Shown here one piece after another: positions 7,484 through 15,022 of a DNA stretch of 26,980 nucleotides. Position 1 is the first letter of the stretch. Each line of letters begins with the position of its first letter. The notes under the pieces are model-generated. The model was not told where the DNA came from. It saw only the letters and a program-made list of their open reading frames with translations, and made no database searches. The stretch covers positions 1 to 26,980 of the forward strand of contig CAJWTF010000040.1 in the NCBI GenBank assembly GCA_913046825.1, read 5' to 3'. This DNA comes from an uncultured Rickettsiales bacterium (lineage in GTDB: Bacteria; Pseudomonadota; Alphaproteobacteria; UBA8366). The translations under genes were made by a program, and so were the position numbers.

Positions 7484-8332
7484 ATGGGACTTGAGATACG
7501 ACCGCTGAGCGACGCGTTGGGCGCCGAGGTAAGAGGCCTCGATCTCGCCGCGCCACTTGATGCTGAGACTTTCGCCGCGGTGCATCGGGCGCATCTAGAA
7601 CATCTGGTTTTAGTGTTCCGCGACCAAAACTTCTCCCCCGAACAACAGATAGATTTTTCCCGTCGGTTCGGGCCCTTGGATATTCATCCGGCCGACGATG
7701 CGACCTTGCCCGGGCATCCTGAAATTTTACTGGTCTCAACCCGCAAACAGGACGGCAAGTATGTCGGACTGCCGGATGCCGGGCCGATGTGGCATTCCGA
7801 TATTTCCTACAAGAAGCAAACGGCGCTCGGCTCTATGCTCTACGCCATTGAGATCCCGGAGCGCGGTGGCGGGACCGGATTCGCCAATATGTATGCCGCC
7901 TATGACACGTTGCCGGTGCCCCTGAAGGCGGCGCTCGAGGGGCGGCGCGGCGTCTTCCTTGCCGGGCGCAACAATGCCAAGCGTTCGTTCAAGAAGCGTC
8001 TGACCGACGAACAGCGCGCCGTGACGCCCGCCGTGACCCATCCCGTCATTCGCACCCATCCGGAGACGGGGCGCAGGTCCATCTTCGCCAATCCCCAGCA
8101 CACGACCTGCATCGAGGGTTATGACGAGGCGAAGTCGGACGAAATTCTGGCGGAGTTGTTCGAGCATTGTTACCAGCCGAAATTCGTTTATCAGCACGAT
8201 TGGACCGTCGGCGACCTCACGTTCTGGGATAATCGCTGCGTCGCCCATATCGCCGATCATTCACGCCTCGACGATCCGGGCTACGTCCGCCACCTGCATC
8301 GCACGTCGATCCAGGGCGATATTCCGGTCTAA
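7484..8332 (+). CDS. TauD/TfdA family Fe(II)/2-oxoglutarate dioxygenase
   Basis: Non-heme iron dioxygenase that hydroxylates its substrate while converting 2-oxoglutarate to succinate. The 282-residue product carries the complete facial triad: His104 and Asp106 in MWHSD, and distal His255 in NRCVAHIAD. Arg269 or Arg273 near the C-terminus (VRHLHRTSIQGD) is the likely 2-oxoglutarate anchor. The N-terminus (LGAEVRGLDLAAPL) and FSRRFGPLDIHP are family hallmarks. GGAG lies 6 bases before the ATG. Members use taurine, 2,4-D, alkyl sulfates and many other acids; nothing in the sequence or neighbours proves sulfur release, and no sulfonate transporter is nearby. I therefore give no gene symbol. It lies 49 bases after the hydrolase gene and is probably co-transcribed. 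Confidence 0.9.
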   Translation: MGLEIRPLSDALGAEVRGLDLAAPLDAETFAAVHRAHLEHLVLVFRDQNFSPEQQIDFSRRFGPLDIHPADDATLPGHPEILLVSTRKQDGKYVGLPDAGPMWHSDISYKKQTALGSMLYAIEIPERGGGTGFANMYAAYDTLPVPLKAALEGRRGVFLAGRNNAKRSFKKRLTDEQRAVTPAVTHPVIRTHPETGRRSIFANPQHTTCIEGYDEAKSDEILAELFEHCYQPKFVYQHDWTVGDLTFWDNRCVAHIADHSRLDDPGYVRHLHRTSIQGDIPV

Positions 8333-8407
8333 CGTCCTTGGCCCGCTGGACGGTCGCGCCCGGCGTTCCAGTTTTCTCCGCAAAGCGATGACAGCGAAGG
8401 ATCAGTG

Positions 8408-9622
8408 ATGAACGGGCAATCCATCAGGGCGGCGGGGTATGCGTGGCGGCTATACGCGGGACCGCAAGCAATCGAGCAACGCATGAAAGAGGCCGTCGAT
8501 AGGGTTGGGGCCAAGCGCGCCTTCATCATTTGCTCGCCCTCGGTCAATCAGCGCACCGACACGGTGCGGCGGATCGAAGCGACGCTCGGCGATCAGTACG
8601 CGGGTGTCTTCGACGGGATCGAGAAGGATTCGACATATGCCTCCGTGGCGGCAGCGAAGGCCGCGGCAGCGGAAGCAGGGGCCGACCTGTTGATCGCGGT
8701 CGGTGGCGGCAGTGTCCTAGTCGCGGTCCGGGTCGTCGCTATTTACATGGCGGAGACCGGCGACCCTTTTGAGATTATGACCCAATACCCCGAAGGAAAA
8801 CCCGCTTTTAGCCCGCGCCTGATGGCCCCGAAACCGCCGATCATCAATATCCCGACGACCCCAACCAGCGCGATGAACCGGGGCGGCAGCGGTTTGAAGA
8901 ACCCAGACCTCGATCATCGGATGGAATATTTTGACCCGAAGACGCGTCCGAGCGCCATCTTCCTGGATGATGATGCTCTATTGAGCGCGCCGCCGGATTT
9001 GGTGCGCTCTACATCCACCACCGTTTTTGCGAGTGTAGTGGGGTCGCAATCGAACACAGGATTAAACGTCTTGGCGCAGGGGGATCAAGACACCGCATTC
9101 AGGTTGGGCCACGGCGCTTATCTGCGACTGATGGACGAGCTCGATAATCCGGAACTCCGCCAACACCTCGCCCTCGCCGCCTTTTTGCAGAACCGCGCGG
9201 AGGACGATGGCCGGCGACGTTTTCACACGAACGCCTTTGCAGGCAATTATTCGGTTTCCACGGCGCTTCATATTCGCTACCCCCATGTGGGACAAGGCGA
9301 GTCGACCTCGGTCGTACATGCCTCTGCCATGCGTCTGGCCGCCGATGTGGAACTGAAGCCAGCGCGTCAAGTGGCGGAGGCGCTCGGCGTCTGGCGCGAT
9401 GGGATGGACGGCAAGACGGCGGCGGATGCGGTTGCTGATACGTTAGAGATTATCTACGGGAAAGCTGGCGTGCCTACGCAGTTACGCCAATTGGACATCC
9501 CTGAAGATGATTTGGTCAATATCGCTAAGGAAACGGTGAAGAACTTTAACTTTAATGCCGGTGCGCGATCCGCTAACGATCAGATACAGGACTCTCTGAA
9601 GCTGCTCGAAGCGGCTTGGTAG
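8408..9622 (+). CDS. Iron-containing alcohol dehydrogenase / maleylacetate reductase-like protein with altered metal site
   Basis: The fold is that of group III alcohol dehydrogenases and maleylacetate reductases. The NAD(P)-binding segment has ADLLIAVGGGSVL, and IPTTPTSA stands where IPTT-AGTGSE usually lies. A helical C-terminal domain follows from about residue 190. In the family, the stretch GMDALTHAIE supplies the first Asp and His metal ligands; here the aligned stretch reads STTVFASVVG, so both appear lost. The later His region (HIRYPHVGQGESTSVVH) still holds histidines. The ATG at 8408 follows AAGGA by a good spacing; a GTG one codon earlier is in frame. It may be a metal-free reductase, a non-oxidative enzyme, or an inactive relative. 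The neighbours suggest it acts on a product of the dioxygenase. Confidence 0.75.
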   Translation: MNGQSIRAAGYAWRLYAGPQAIEQRMKEAVDRVGAKRAFIICSPSVNQRTDTVRRIEATLGDQYAGVFDGIEKDSTYASVAAAKAAAAEAGADLLIAVGGGSVLVAVRVVAIYMAETGDPFEIMTQYPEGKPAFSPRLMAPKPPIINIPTTPTSAMNRGGSGLKNPDLDHRMEYFDPKTRPSAIFLDDDALLSAPPDLVRSTSTTVFASVVGSQSNTGLNVLAQGDQDTAFRLGHGAYLRLMDELDNPELRQHLALAAFLQNRAEDDGRRRFHTNAFAGNYSVSTALHIRYPHVGQGESTSVVHASAMRLAADVELKPARQVAEALGVWRDGMDGKTAADAVADTLEIIYGKAGVPTQLRQLDIPEDDLVNIAKETVKNFNFNAGARSANDQIQDSLKLLEAAW

Positions 9623-9650
9623 CAATGGATACGAAGGAAAGGAACCTCCA

Positions 9651-10817
9651 ATGACCATCGAATTTGCCGAAGAACACCGCATGGTGATCGATCTTGTCGA
9701 AAAGTTTATCGACAACGAGTTGATGCCGTTTGAAAAGGTCGTAATGGAGCGTGAGGCCAGAGGCGAGAAAGCCGGTTTGTTGCCGGAAGAAGAGGAACCG
9801 CTTCTCGCAAAGTGCAAGGAGTTGGGCCTGTGGGCGCTCGACGCACCGGAAGAGATGGGCGGATGCGATCTGCCTGCATCGGTGATGTTGGCAATCCAGG
9901 AAAAGCTCTGGAGCACTGTGACGCCGTTTATCTTTCCGCCGGATTCGCCGAACCTCTTGATGCTCGATGCGGTGGCGACGCCGGAGCAGAAAGAAAAATA
10001 TATGGAGCCCTATGCGCAGGGTGTCATGCATTCCTGCATCGCGATTTCGGAGCCGGGGGCCGGTGGCGACCCGGCGCATATGCGCACGCGGGCGATCAAG
10101 GAAGCCGACGAGTGGGTTATCAACGGGCGCAAGATTTGGGTTTCGAACGTCCCGAAGGCGGATTTCGTCATCTTGATGGCGGTGACCGATCCGGAGAAAG
10201 GGTCGCGTGGCGGGATCACCGCGTTCATCGTCGATAAAGGCACTCCAGGCTTCGCGATTGAACGGGAGATACCTATGCTCGGTGGATCGCGTACCTACGA
10301 GTTGGTGATGGACGATTTGCGCCTGAAAGATAGCCAGGTCCTCGGTGAGGTTGGCGAAGGATTCGCGCCGATGCAGATGCGATTGACGGTGCGTCGACTG
10401 GAAATGGGCGCGCGGTGTATCGGCATGGCGGAACGCGCGCTCAAGATGATGTGCGAGCATACGCAACAACGCGAGACTTTCGGGGTAATGTTGAGCGACC
10501 GTCAGGCGATACAGTGGTGGATTGCTGACGCTGCGACGAAAATTCACGCAACCCGTCTGATGGTGATGGATGCAGCTGAGAAGGCGGAGCGCGGCGAGGA
10601 TATTCGCACCGCCGCGTCGATGCTAAAGGTGTTTGCCACGGAGATGGCGACCGAGATCGTCGATAATGCGATGCAGAGCTTCGGCGCGATGGGCATGACC
10701 CGCGAGCTGCCTTTGGGGTTGATGGCGCAACGCATCCGTTTGTCGCGAATTTACGAGGGACCGACTGAGGTCCATCGCATGGTCATTGCGCGCCGGACAT
10801 TGCGGCAATACGGCTAA
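9651..10817 (+). CDS. Acyl-CoA dehydrogenase
   Basis: FAD enzyme that makes an alpha-beta double bond in an acyl-CoA and passes electrons to ETF. The 388-residue product has the three-domain layout of the family. The N-terminal helices include LGLWALDAPEEMGGCDL. The FAD-binding middle includes CIAISEPGAGGDP and WVINGRKIWVSN. The C-terminal helices include QTFGVMLSDRQAIQ-like QRETFGVMLSDRQAIQ. RIYEGPTEVHRMVIARR carries the probable catalytic base Glu369 at the usual short/medium-chain position. AAAGGA lies about 7 bases before the ATG. It is the last gene of the cassette, 28 bases after the ADH-fold gene. The substrate is not evident. No CoA ligase, ETF or hydratase is adjacent, so the pathway must use genes elsewhere. 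Confidence 0.92.
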   Translation: MTIEFAEEHRMVIDLVEKFIDNELMPFEKVVMEREARGEKAGLLPEEEEPLLAKCKELGLWALDAPEEMGGCDLPASVMLAIQEKLWSTVTPFIFPPDSPNLLMLDAVATPEQKEKYMEPYAQGVMHSCIAISEPGAGGDPAHMRTRAIKEADEWVINGRKIWVSNVPKADFVILMAVTDPEKGSRGGITAFIVDKGTPGFAIEREIPMLGGSRTYELVMDDLRLKDSQVLGEVGEGFAPMQMRLTVRRLEMGARCIGMAERALKMMCEHTQQRETFGVMLSDRQAIQWWIADAATKIHATRLMVMDAAEKAERGEDIRTAASMLKVFATEMATEIVDNAMQSFGAMGMTRELPLGLMAQRIRLSRIYEGPTEVHRMVIARRTLRQYG

Positions 10818-10838
10818 CGCACAAAGAGATCAATCGTA

Positions 10839-11084
10839 GTGACGAGGCTTCAACGAACTGCGAATTATGCGGCGTTTAAAAGGCGTGTGTTAGCAATTTC
10901 TCGTATTTATGAAGAATTACGCAAGAATTGAGTAAAAATATGTGAAATGTCCGGCGACGAATACGTAAATAATATGCTAAAAGATTCTAGTCACTGGGTT
11001 GACGGCGCGGAGAAAGGATTTCTCGAATGGGGGATAATGACTTTGTGGATACCCGATAGAGGCCTCGCGAGCGTGGATATCTAG
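10839..11084 (+). other. Possible gene remnant before fliN
   Basis: A GTG at 10839 opens 30 codons to a TGA (10929-10931). The same frame then continues for 50 more codons to a TAG at about 11084. The second part includes HWVDGAEKGFLEWG, faintly like the WxDGGAE end of FliH, the usual neighbour of FliN in Alphaproteobacteria. This is weak: the frame could be open by chance and base composition is AT-richer than nearby genes. The rest of 10818-11114 shows nothing else I can support. Confidence 0.2.
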
Positions 11085-11114
11085 AGACAGGCTCCAAAAG
11101 TCCGGAGACGATTG

Positions 11115-11369
11115 ATGAGTGAAGAGCGAAACGAAGATCAAGCCGTATACGATATTACTGTCGAAGTGACGGCGGTGCTTGGCGTCGCGACGTTGTTGGT
11201 GAATCAGTTGCTGAAGCTCGGTCGTGGCGCGGTTGTCGAGTTAGGACAACACGTGGGCGATCCAATCGATCTCCGCATCAATAATCGCCTCATTGGTAGA
11301 GGCGAAGTCGTTGTTGTGGAGGACCGCCTTGCGATTTCGATCACGGAAATGGTGCAGGCGAACAAATAG
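11115..11369 (+). CDS. fliN: Flagellar motor switch protein FliN
   Basis: Cytoplasmic C-ring component that, with FliG and FliM, sets flagellar rotation direction. The 84-residue product is one SpoA/FliN domain: VYDITVEVTAVLGVATLLVN, the hallmark LLKLGRGAVVEL, then DPIDLRINNRLIGRGEVVVV and a short C-terminal end. The usual N-terminal extension is minimal, as in many alphaproteobacterial FliN proteins. GGAG lies about 8 bases before the ATG at 11115; a TTG one codon upstream is in frame. No other recognisable flagellar gene is in the window. FliN normally sits beside fliF, fliG and fliH. Here it stands alone at the edge of a stretch of dead genes, so the locus may be a relic or fliN may have been cut off from its operon. 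Confidence 0.9.
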   Translation: MSEERNEDQAVYDITVEVTAVLGVATLLVNQLLKLGRGAVVELGQHVGDPIDLRINNRLIGRGEVVVVEDRLAISITEMVQANK

Positions 11370-11466
11370 TCGCACCGTTCCTAGCGAATTTGTGACTGCT
11401 GTGGCTGTCCAACGGCTTGCGACGCGGTCTATTTTTAATGGACAAAAAAACGTTAGGAGTGGTTTG

Positions 11467-11868
11467 ATGACAAAACTGTCTGGAAAATGCCTGTTCGGCA
11501 ACATCACCTATTGCGCCGATACCGAGATCTGATGGCAAATTGTCATTGCAGCGTGCTGGGTGGCGACAGAGGCTGCGTATGGGACGCTGCTGTTTGTCAG
11601 TGAGGATTCCTTGGATGTGCAGGGTACGGCGAAAGTATTCCATCATGTCGCTGATCGCGGCGCAAAAATAGAAAAGCATCTTCGCTCGGGTTGCGGGTCA
11701 CATTTGTTCGGAAAGAACTCGGGTAGGGCAGGCGTCGTTTGTATCCGCGCGGTTGGCCTAAACGATAACGATTTCGTCAAACCGGCGATCAATGTCTAAC
11801 TTAGCAGTAAGATTGACCCGACTCCGGTCGATCTGGACCTAAAAGGTTTTGGTAAGATGCCAGGCTAG
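11467..11868 (+). pseudogene. Decayed GFA/CENP-V family protein gene
   Basis: Reading through the lesions gives a full GFA (glutathione-dependent formaldehyde-activating-like) protein. The start MTKLSGKCLFGNITY matches the family's KLxGxCLCGxVxY, with one zinc Cys changed to Phe. The internal CHCSV motif appears only in a neighbouring frame (MANCHCSV). Then AAYGTLLFVSEDSLDVQG, SGCGSHLF and GVVCIRAVGLNDNDFVKP follow, and the end KMPG is family-like. Lesions: TGA at 11530-11532, a short double frameshift around 11530-11560, and TAA at 11797-11799 before the original stop at 11866-11868. AGGAG still precedes the ATG. Intact members bind two zinc ions and some act on S-hydroxymethyl-glutathione or related thiols. 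This copy cannot make a full protein. Confidence 0.85.
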
Positions 11869-11908
11869 CCCGAAGCGAAGACACTGTTTCCGCCGCCAGA
11901 ACACAATT

Positions 11909-12538
11909 TTACTTATGCCAGCCGCTAGCCCGTTAGAATAAATCAGTAATCCAATAAGCTTGGGCGCCAATGGCACTGAGCGGTAGGAGGGTCCAAAGCA
12001 AGTTGAATAGGGCAAGGCCAAGCACAATCAGCTAGAAATCTGTGCGGCTAAGTTTATGGAAGATAAATATAAGTCAGTCGGTGAAATGTTCCGGTTTGCG
12101 AGCATCTGTAGCTTCCTCTTCACGCGATTTACTCTTGCGCTCGTCTTGGCTCGCGCGTTTAAGACAATATCTATGACGTAATCAATCGTAGCGCCGATCG
12201 CCGCGGCGGCACCAAGCCAGGCTCATAGGGATTTTCCCGTCAACTGCCAAGTGCCGTATCCCAGCGCGGCGAAGAAGGCGCTGTGGACCAACTAGTCGAC
12301 GAAATCGTCGAAATGCGCGCCCTAGTCAGAGGACATCGCCTTTAAGCGAGCGATTTTACCGTCACAATTATCCGGCGTGTAGCAGGCCATAAGCCAAAAT
12401 CCCCTTGCAATATGCATCGACCAAGTGCCCTGGGCGAAGCACCAAGCACCAAGCGCCAATCAATCCGGCGATCATCGACAAGGCCGTGACCTGATTGGGG
12501 ATATTGGAAAGCGGTGGAGCAGATGTGTCAGCGGCTAT
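11909..12538 (-). pseudogene. Decayed CDP-alcohol phosphatidyltransferase
   Basis: Read on the - strand, this is an unmistakable CDP-alcohol phosphatidyltransferase. NIPNQVTALSMIAGLIGAW is the N-terminal part. DNCDGKIARLK, after which eight residues, Gly, three residues, Asp, three residues, Asp complete the signature DxxDGxxARx8Gx3Dx3D (GAHFDDFVD). LIVLGLALFNLLWTLLPL is a C-terminal helix. Lesions: the probable start codon is ATA (12538-12536) after GGGAG, which fits a lost ATG. A 7-base tandem expansion (12439-12459) shifts the frame. TAG stops lie at 12324-12322 and 12294-12292 where family members often have Trp, and a second frameshift lies near 12130-12150. TGA (12076), TAG (12034) and TAA (11935) follow. 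It is divergent from hpnL. It is not a recent copy of the intact gene at 17302, because the two differ outside the motif. Confidence 0.88.
12439..12459. repeat. 7-base tandem repeat causing a frameshift
   Basis: GCACCAA (12439-12445), GCACCAA (12446-12452) and GCGCCAA (12453-12459) in tandem inside the dead phosphatidyltransferase. The extra 7 bases account exactly for the change of frame between the N-terminal part and the DNCDG motif, so slippage duplication is the likely cause. Confidence 0.75.
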
Positions 12539-12741
12539 GAGAGCTCCCGCGTGATGGGGAGAAATTGAGCCCGTCGGGTCAGGACGTAAGTGCCGTCGGG
12601 GCTGGAGGGAGTGGGCATGAGGCGACCGTTTGGTTGCGTGTCCTAATTCAAATTTCTCTGCGCCCACGAGCATGGCGTTGCAAGCGGTGGACACAAAAGA
12701 TAGTGGCCACCAGGCGAGAGGCTCCGTATAAGGTCGCTCGC

Positions 12742-13743
12742 ATGCGTATCGCTTCTTACATCGGCTTGATTGTGGGCCTCGGCATATTTATCGCCCTGGT
12801 CGTTTGGCAAGGTTTCGGCGACTTAGCCGATCTGTTGTTGGCGTCCGGCTGGCCATTGCTGCTGGTCCCGGCGATCTGGTTTCCGACTGTGCTGATGAAT
12901 GCGCGTTGTTGGCAGGTTTTGTTTGTACCACCACACGGACCGACGTTCGGCCAAGCGTTTCATGCCCAATGGATGGGCCGGGCGGTCAATACGCTTCTTC
13001 CTGTCGCTTCGATTGGGGGAGAGATCGTCAAAGCCCGCGCTCTGATCCTGTGGGGCATAGACGCCAAGCACGCGAGCGCCTCGGCCGTGGTTGATAAGAC
13101 CGTCCAAGCCTTGACTATGATCGTCTGGGGTGTTTGTGGAATAGGCCTTCTCGCCAGCAGATCGTTGGACAACGAGCTTGCATTCTATTCGGCGCTCGGC
13201 CTGGCGATTCTGGGTTCGGGGATTGCCGGATTTCTCGTCATCCAGCGGGCCGGTATGTTCCGCATCATGGTCCGTTCCGCTCATAAAGTGACGGGTTCGG
13301 ACAAATTAGGTGAGCTTGTCGGCACGGCAGAAGAAGTCGATGAGCTCGTCCGAGCCTTGTACCGTGATCGTGCGCGGGTGTTCCGTGCTACTGGTTGGCG
13401 GTTGGCCGCCCTGGTTCTGCAGACGGGCGAAGTGTGGCTGGCGGCAGCATTGTTGGGATTCCCGATCGGTATTTTGGAAGCCTTGATGCTGAAAAGTCTC
13501 TCCAGCACCTTGAGCGACGCAGCTTTCGTCGTACCGAACAGTTATGGCATTCAAGAGGGGGCGTTCATCGTTCTGGGTGCGCTGGTCGGACTGGGTCCGG
13601 ATGCGGCCTTGGCGATTTCCTTGGCCATTCGGATACGTGAAGTTTTGATCGATGTGCCAGGCCTGGTTTTATGGCAACATGCTGAAGGGCGGGCGTTTTT
13701 TCGGCGTCGCCGGGAAAACCGAGATGCTGGGCGGTCAACATAA
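12742..13743 (+). CDS. hpnL: Hopanoid-associated membrane protein HpnL (LPG synthase TM-like)
   Basis: Multi-pass inner-membrane protein of the lysylphosphatidylglycerol-synthase transmembrane (UPF0104) family. About 333 residues from the ATG at 12742 give six to eight hydrophobic segments. Family landmarks are TLLPVASIGGEIVKARAL and, near the C-terminus, DAAFVVPNSYGIQEGAFI, the GxxE-type loop of these proteins. The frame is open up to 12565, but those 59 codons read as part of the promoter/pseudogene zone and lack hydrophobic design. AAGG 9 bases before 12742 supports the later start. In hopanoid clusters this family is called HpnL and is thought to move or present hopanoids, unproved here. 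It starts the hpn operon, 98 bases before hpnI. Confidence 0.82.
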   Translation: MRIASYIGLIVGLGIFIALVVWQGFGDLADLLLASGWPLLLVPAIWFPTVLMNARCWQVLFVPPHGPTFGQAFHAQWMGRAVNTLLPVASIGGEIVKARALILWGIDAKHASASAVVDKTVQALTMIVWGVCGIGLLASRSLDNELAFYSALGLAILGSGIAGFLVIQRAGMFRIMVRSAHKVTGSDKLGELVGTAEEVDELVRALYRDRARVFRATGWRLAALVLQTGEVWLAAALLGFPIGILEALMLKSLSSTLSDAAFVVPNSYGIQEGAFIVLGALVGLGPDAALAISLAIRIREVLIDVPGLVLWQHAEGRAFFRRRRENRDAGRST

Positions 13744-13841
13744 GGCTTTTTTGAGGCGACAGTTGCCTCGATATGGTTGTGTGTCTGTGGCAGAAGGGCT
13801 AGGAATAGCCGCCGCCGTTAGGAGTAGGGCGAAGGCTTTAT

Positions 13842-14996
13842 ATGTTTGATTGGATTTTATATTTCCCAGCCGTCCTGGCCGGGCTGTCGTTCGCGTATGT
13901 GAGCATATGCATCCTCGCCCTATTGCGATTCCGCGCGCGCATCGACGCCAAGCAGGATTGGTCGCACCGCCCGCCTATTACGGTTCTCAAGCCGGTTTGC
14001 GGCATGGAAACCAATTTGGCCGAGAACCTTCGCTCGTTTTGCCGCCAAGATTACGATCAATTCCAGGTGATTTTCGGCGTTCATGGTGAAGATGATGAGG
14101 CCATTCCGGCGATCCGCGCGCTGATCGAGGAATTTCCCGAACGCGACCTGTCATTAGTGATCGACGACACGATCATCGGTAGCAATTACAAGGTCAGCAA
14201 TCTGGCGAATATGTTTGGATCGGCGCGCCACGATATTATCGTCGTCGCCGACAGCGATATGCGGGTCTGTCAGGAGTATCTGAAAACGGTTGTAGCGCCC
14301 TTTCAGGACCCGCAAGTGGGTGCCGCGACATGTGTCTATTCGGGCCGTGCCGCTGGAAAGTTGCCGTCCAAGCTAGGTGCTCTGTTTATCAATGACTGGT
14401 TCTTGCCGTCGGCGCTCATTCCTGCGGTCTTTGGCCGATTGACCTATTGTTTTGGGGCGACGATGGCCATCCGCCGCTCGAACTTGGAACAATTCGGTTC
14501 TTTCAATGCGCTGGCGAATATCCTGGCTGACGATTTTATGTTCGGGCGTCTTGTGCACCAACAAGGGCACCGTGTCGCGCTGGTTCCCTATATTGTCGAA
14601 AACGTGATCGAAGACCCCAGTCTGAAATCACTGTTCCTGCATGAATTGCGCTGGGCGCGAACAATCCGTTCCGTGGAGCCGTTGGGCTATGCGGCGTCGG
14701 CGATTACAGAGATTATGCCGCTCGCTGCCATTGCGGCGGTTTGCCTCTACGTGGCCACGGGTTCATTAATTTATGCTGGCGGTATTTTTGCGGCAGCTGC
14801 AGTCTTGCGTTTGGCATTACACTACACTATTTCGTCGACAGTTTCCGGGTGCGGCAACGCCTCACCACTGCTGGTTCCGCTGCGGGATGTGATGTCGTCG
14901 ATTATCCGATTATCGAGTTATTTCGGACGGAAGGTGACGTGGCGCGAACGTGAATTCGTTATCCACTCGAATGTTTGCTTAGAAACGGCGGAATAA
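13842..14996 (+). CDS. hpnI: Hopanoid glycosyltransferase HpnI
   Basis: GT2/GT21-type glycosyltransferase related to ceramide glucosyltransferase. In the known hopanoid pathway it adds N-acetylglucosamine from UDP-GlcNAc to bacteriohopanetetrol. The 384-residue product has an N-terminal membrane helix (about residues 5-28), VLKPVCGMETNLAENLRSFC at the start of the catalytic domain, the DSD metal/nucleotide motif at 137-139 (VVADSDMRV), Asp230-Asp231 in LADDFMFGRLV, and HELRWARTIRS in place of the usual (Q/R)xxRW. Two or three C-terminal helices complete the ceramide glucosyltransferase plan. AAGG precedes the ATG by 7 bases. The next genes (hpnJ, hpnK) supply the other two steps, which makes the name firm. 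Confidence 0.92.
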   Translation: MFDWILYFPAVLAGLSFAYVSICILALLRFRARIDAKQDWSHRPPITVLKPVCGMETNLAENLRSFCRQDYDQFQVIFGVHGEDDEAIPAIRALIEEFPERDLSLVIDDTIIGSNYKVSNLANMFGSARHDIIVVADSDMRVCQEYLKTVVAPFQDPQVGAATCVYSGRAAGKLPSKLGALFINDWFLPSALIPAVFGRLTYCFGATMAIRRSNLEQFGSFNALANILADDFMFGRLVHQQGHRVALVPYIVENVIEDPSLKSLFLHELRWARTIRSVEPLGYAASAITEIMPLAAIAAVCLYVATGSLIYAGGIFAAAAVLRLALHYTISSTVSGCGNASPLLVPLRDVMSSIIRLSSYFGRKVTWREREFVIHSNVCLETAE

Positions 14997-15022
14997 CGCT
15001 CCGCTGATCCTGGAGAGCAAGT

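Noticed and set aside
7484..8332. Calling the dioxygenase TauD (taurine dioxygenase)
   Set aside because: The metal triad is shared by the whole family and no sulfonate transport gene is nearby, so the substrate cannot be assigned.
9573..10547. 324-codon open frame on the - strand
   Set aside because: It is fully antisense to the acyl-CoA dehydrogenase, rich in Arg/His, with no family motif; a shadow of the real gene's codon bias.
11560..11799. 79-codon + strand frame as a separate gene
   Set aside because: It is the middle and end of the decayed GFA gene, cut by a TAA.
11909..12538. Stop-codon reassignment (TAG/TGA as Trp) instead of a pseudogene
   Set aside because: Intact neighbours use TGG for Trp and end at normal stops, and the same region also has frameshifts and a lost start codon.
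12368..12694. 108-codon - strand frame as a separate gene
   Set aside because: Its second half is the N-terminal part of the dead CDP-alcohol phosphatidyltransferase; it ends at the frameshift, and its first third reads upstream of the decayed start.
12565..12741. N-terminal extension of hpnL by 59 codons
   Set aside because: The extension is Arg/Ser-rich, lies over the divergent pseudogene's upstream region, and a better start with AAGG is at 12742.
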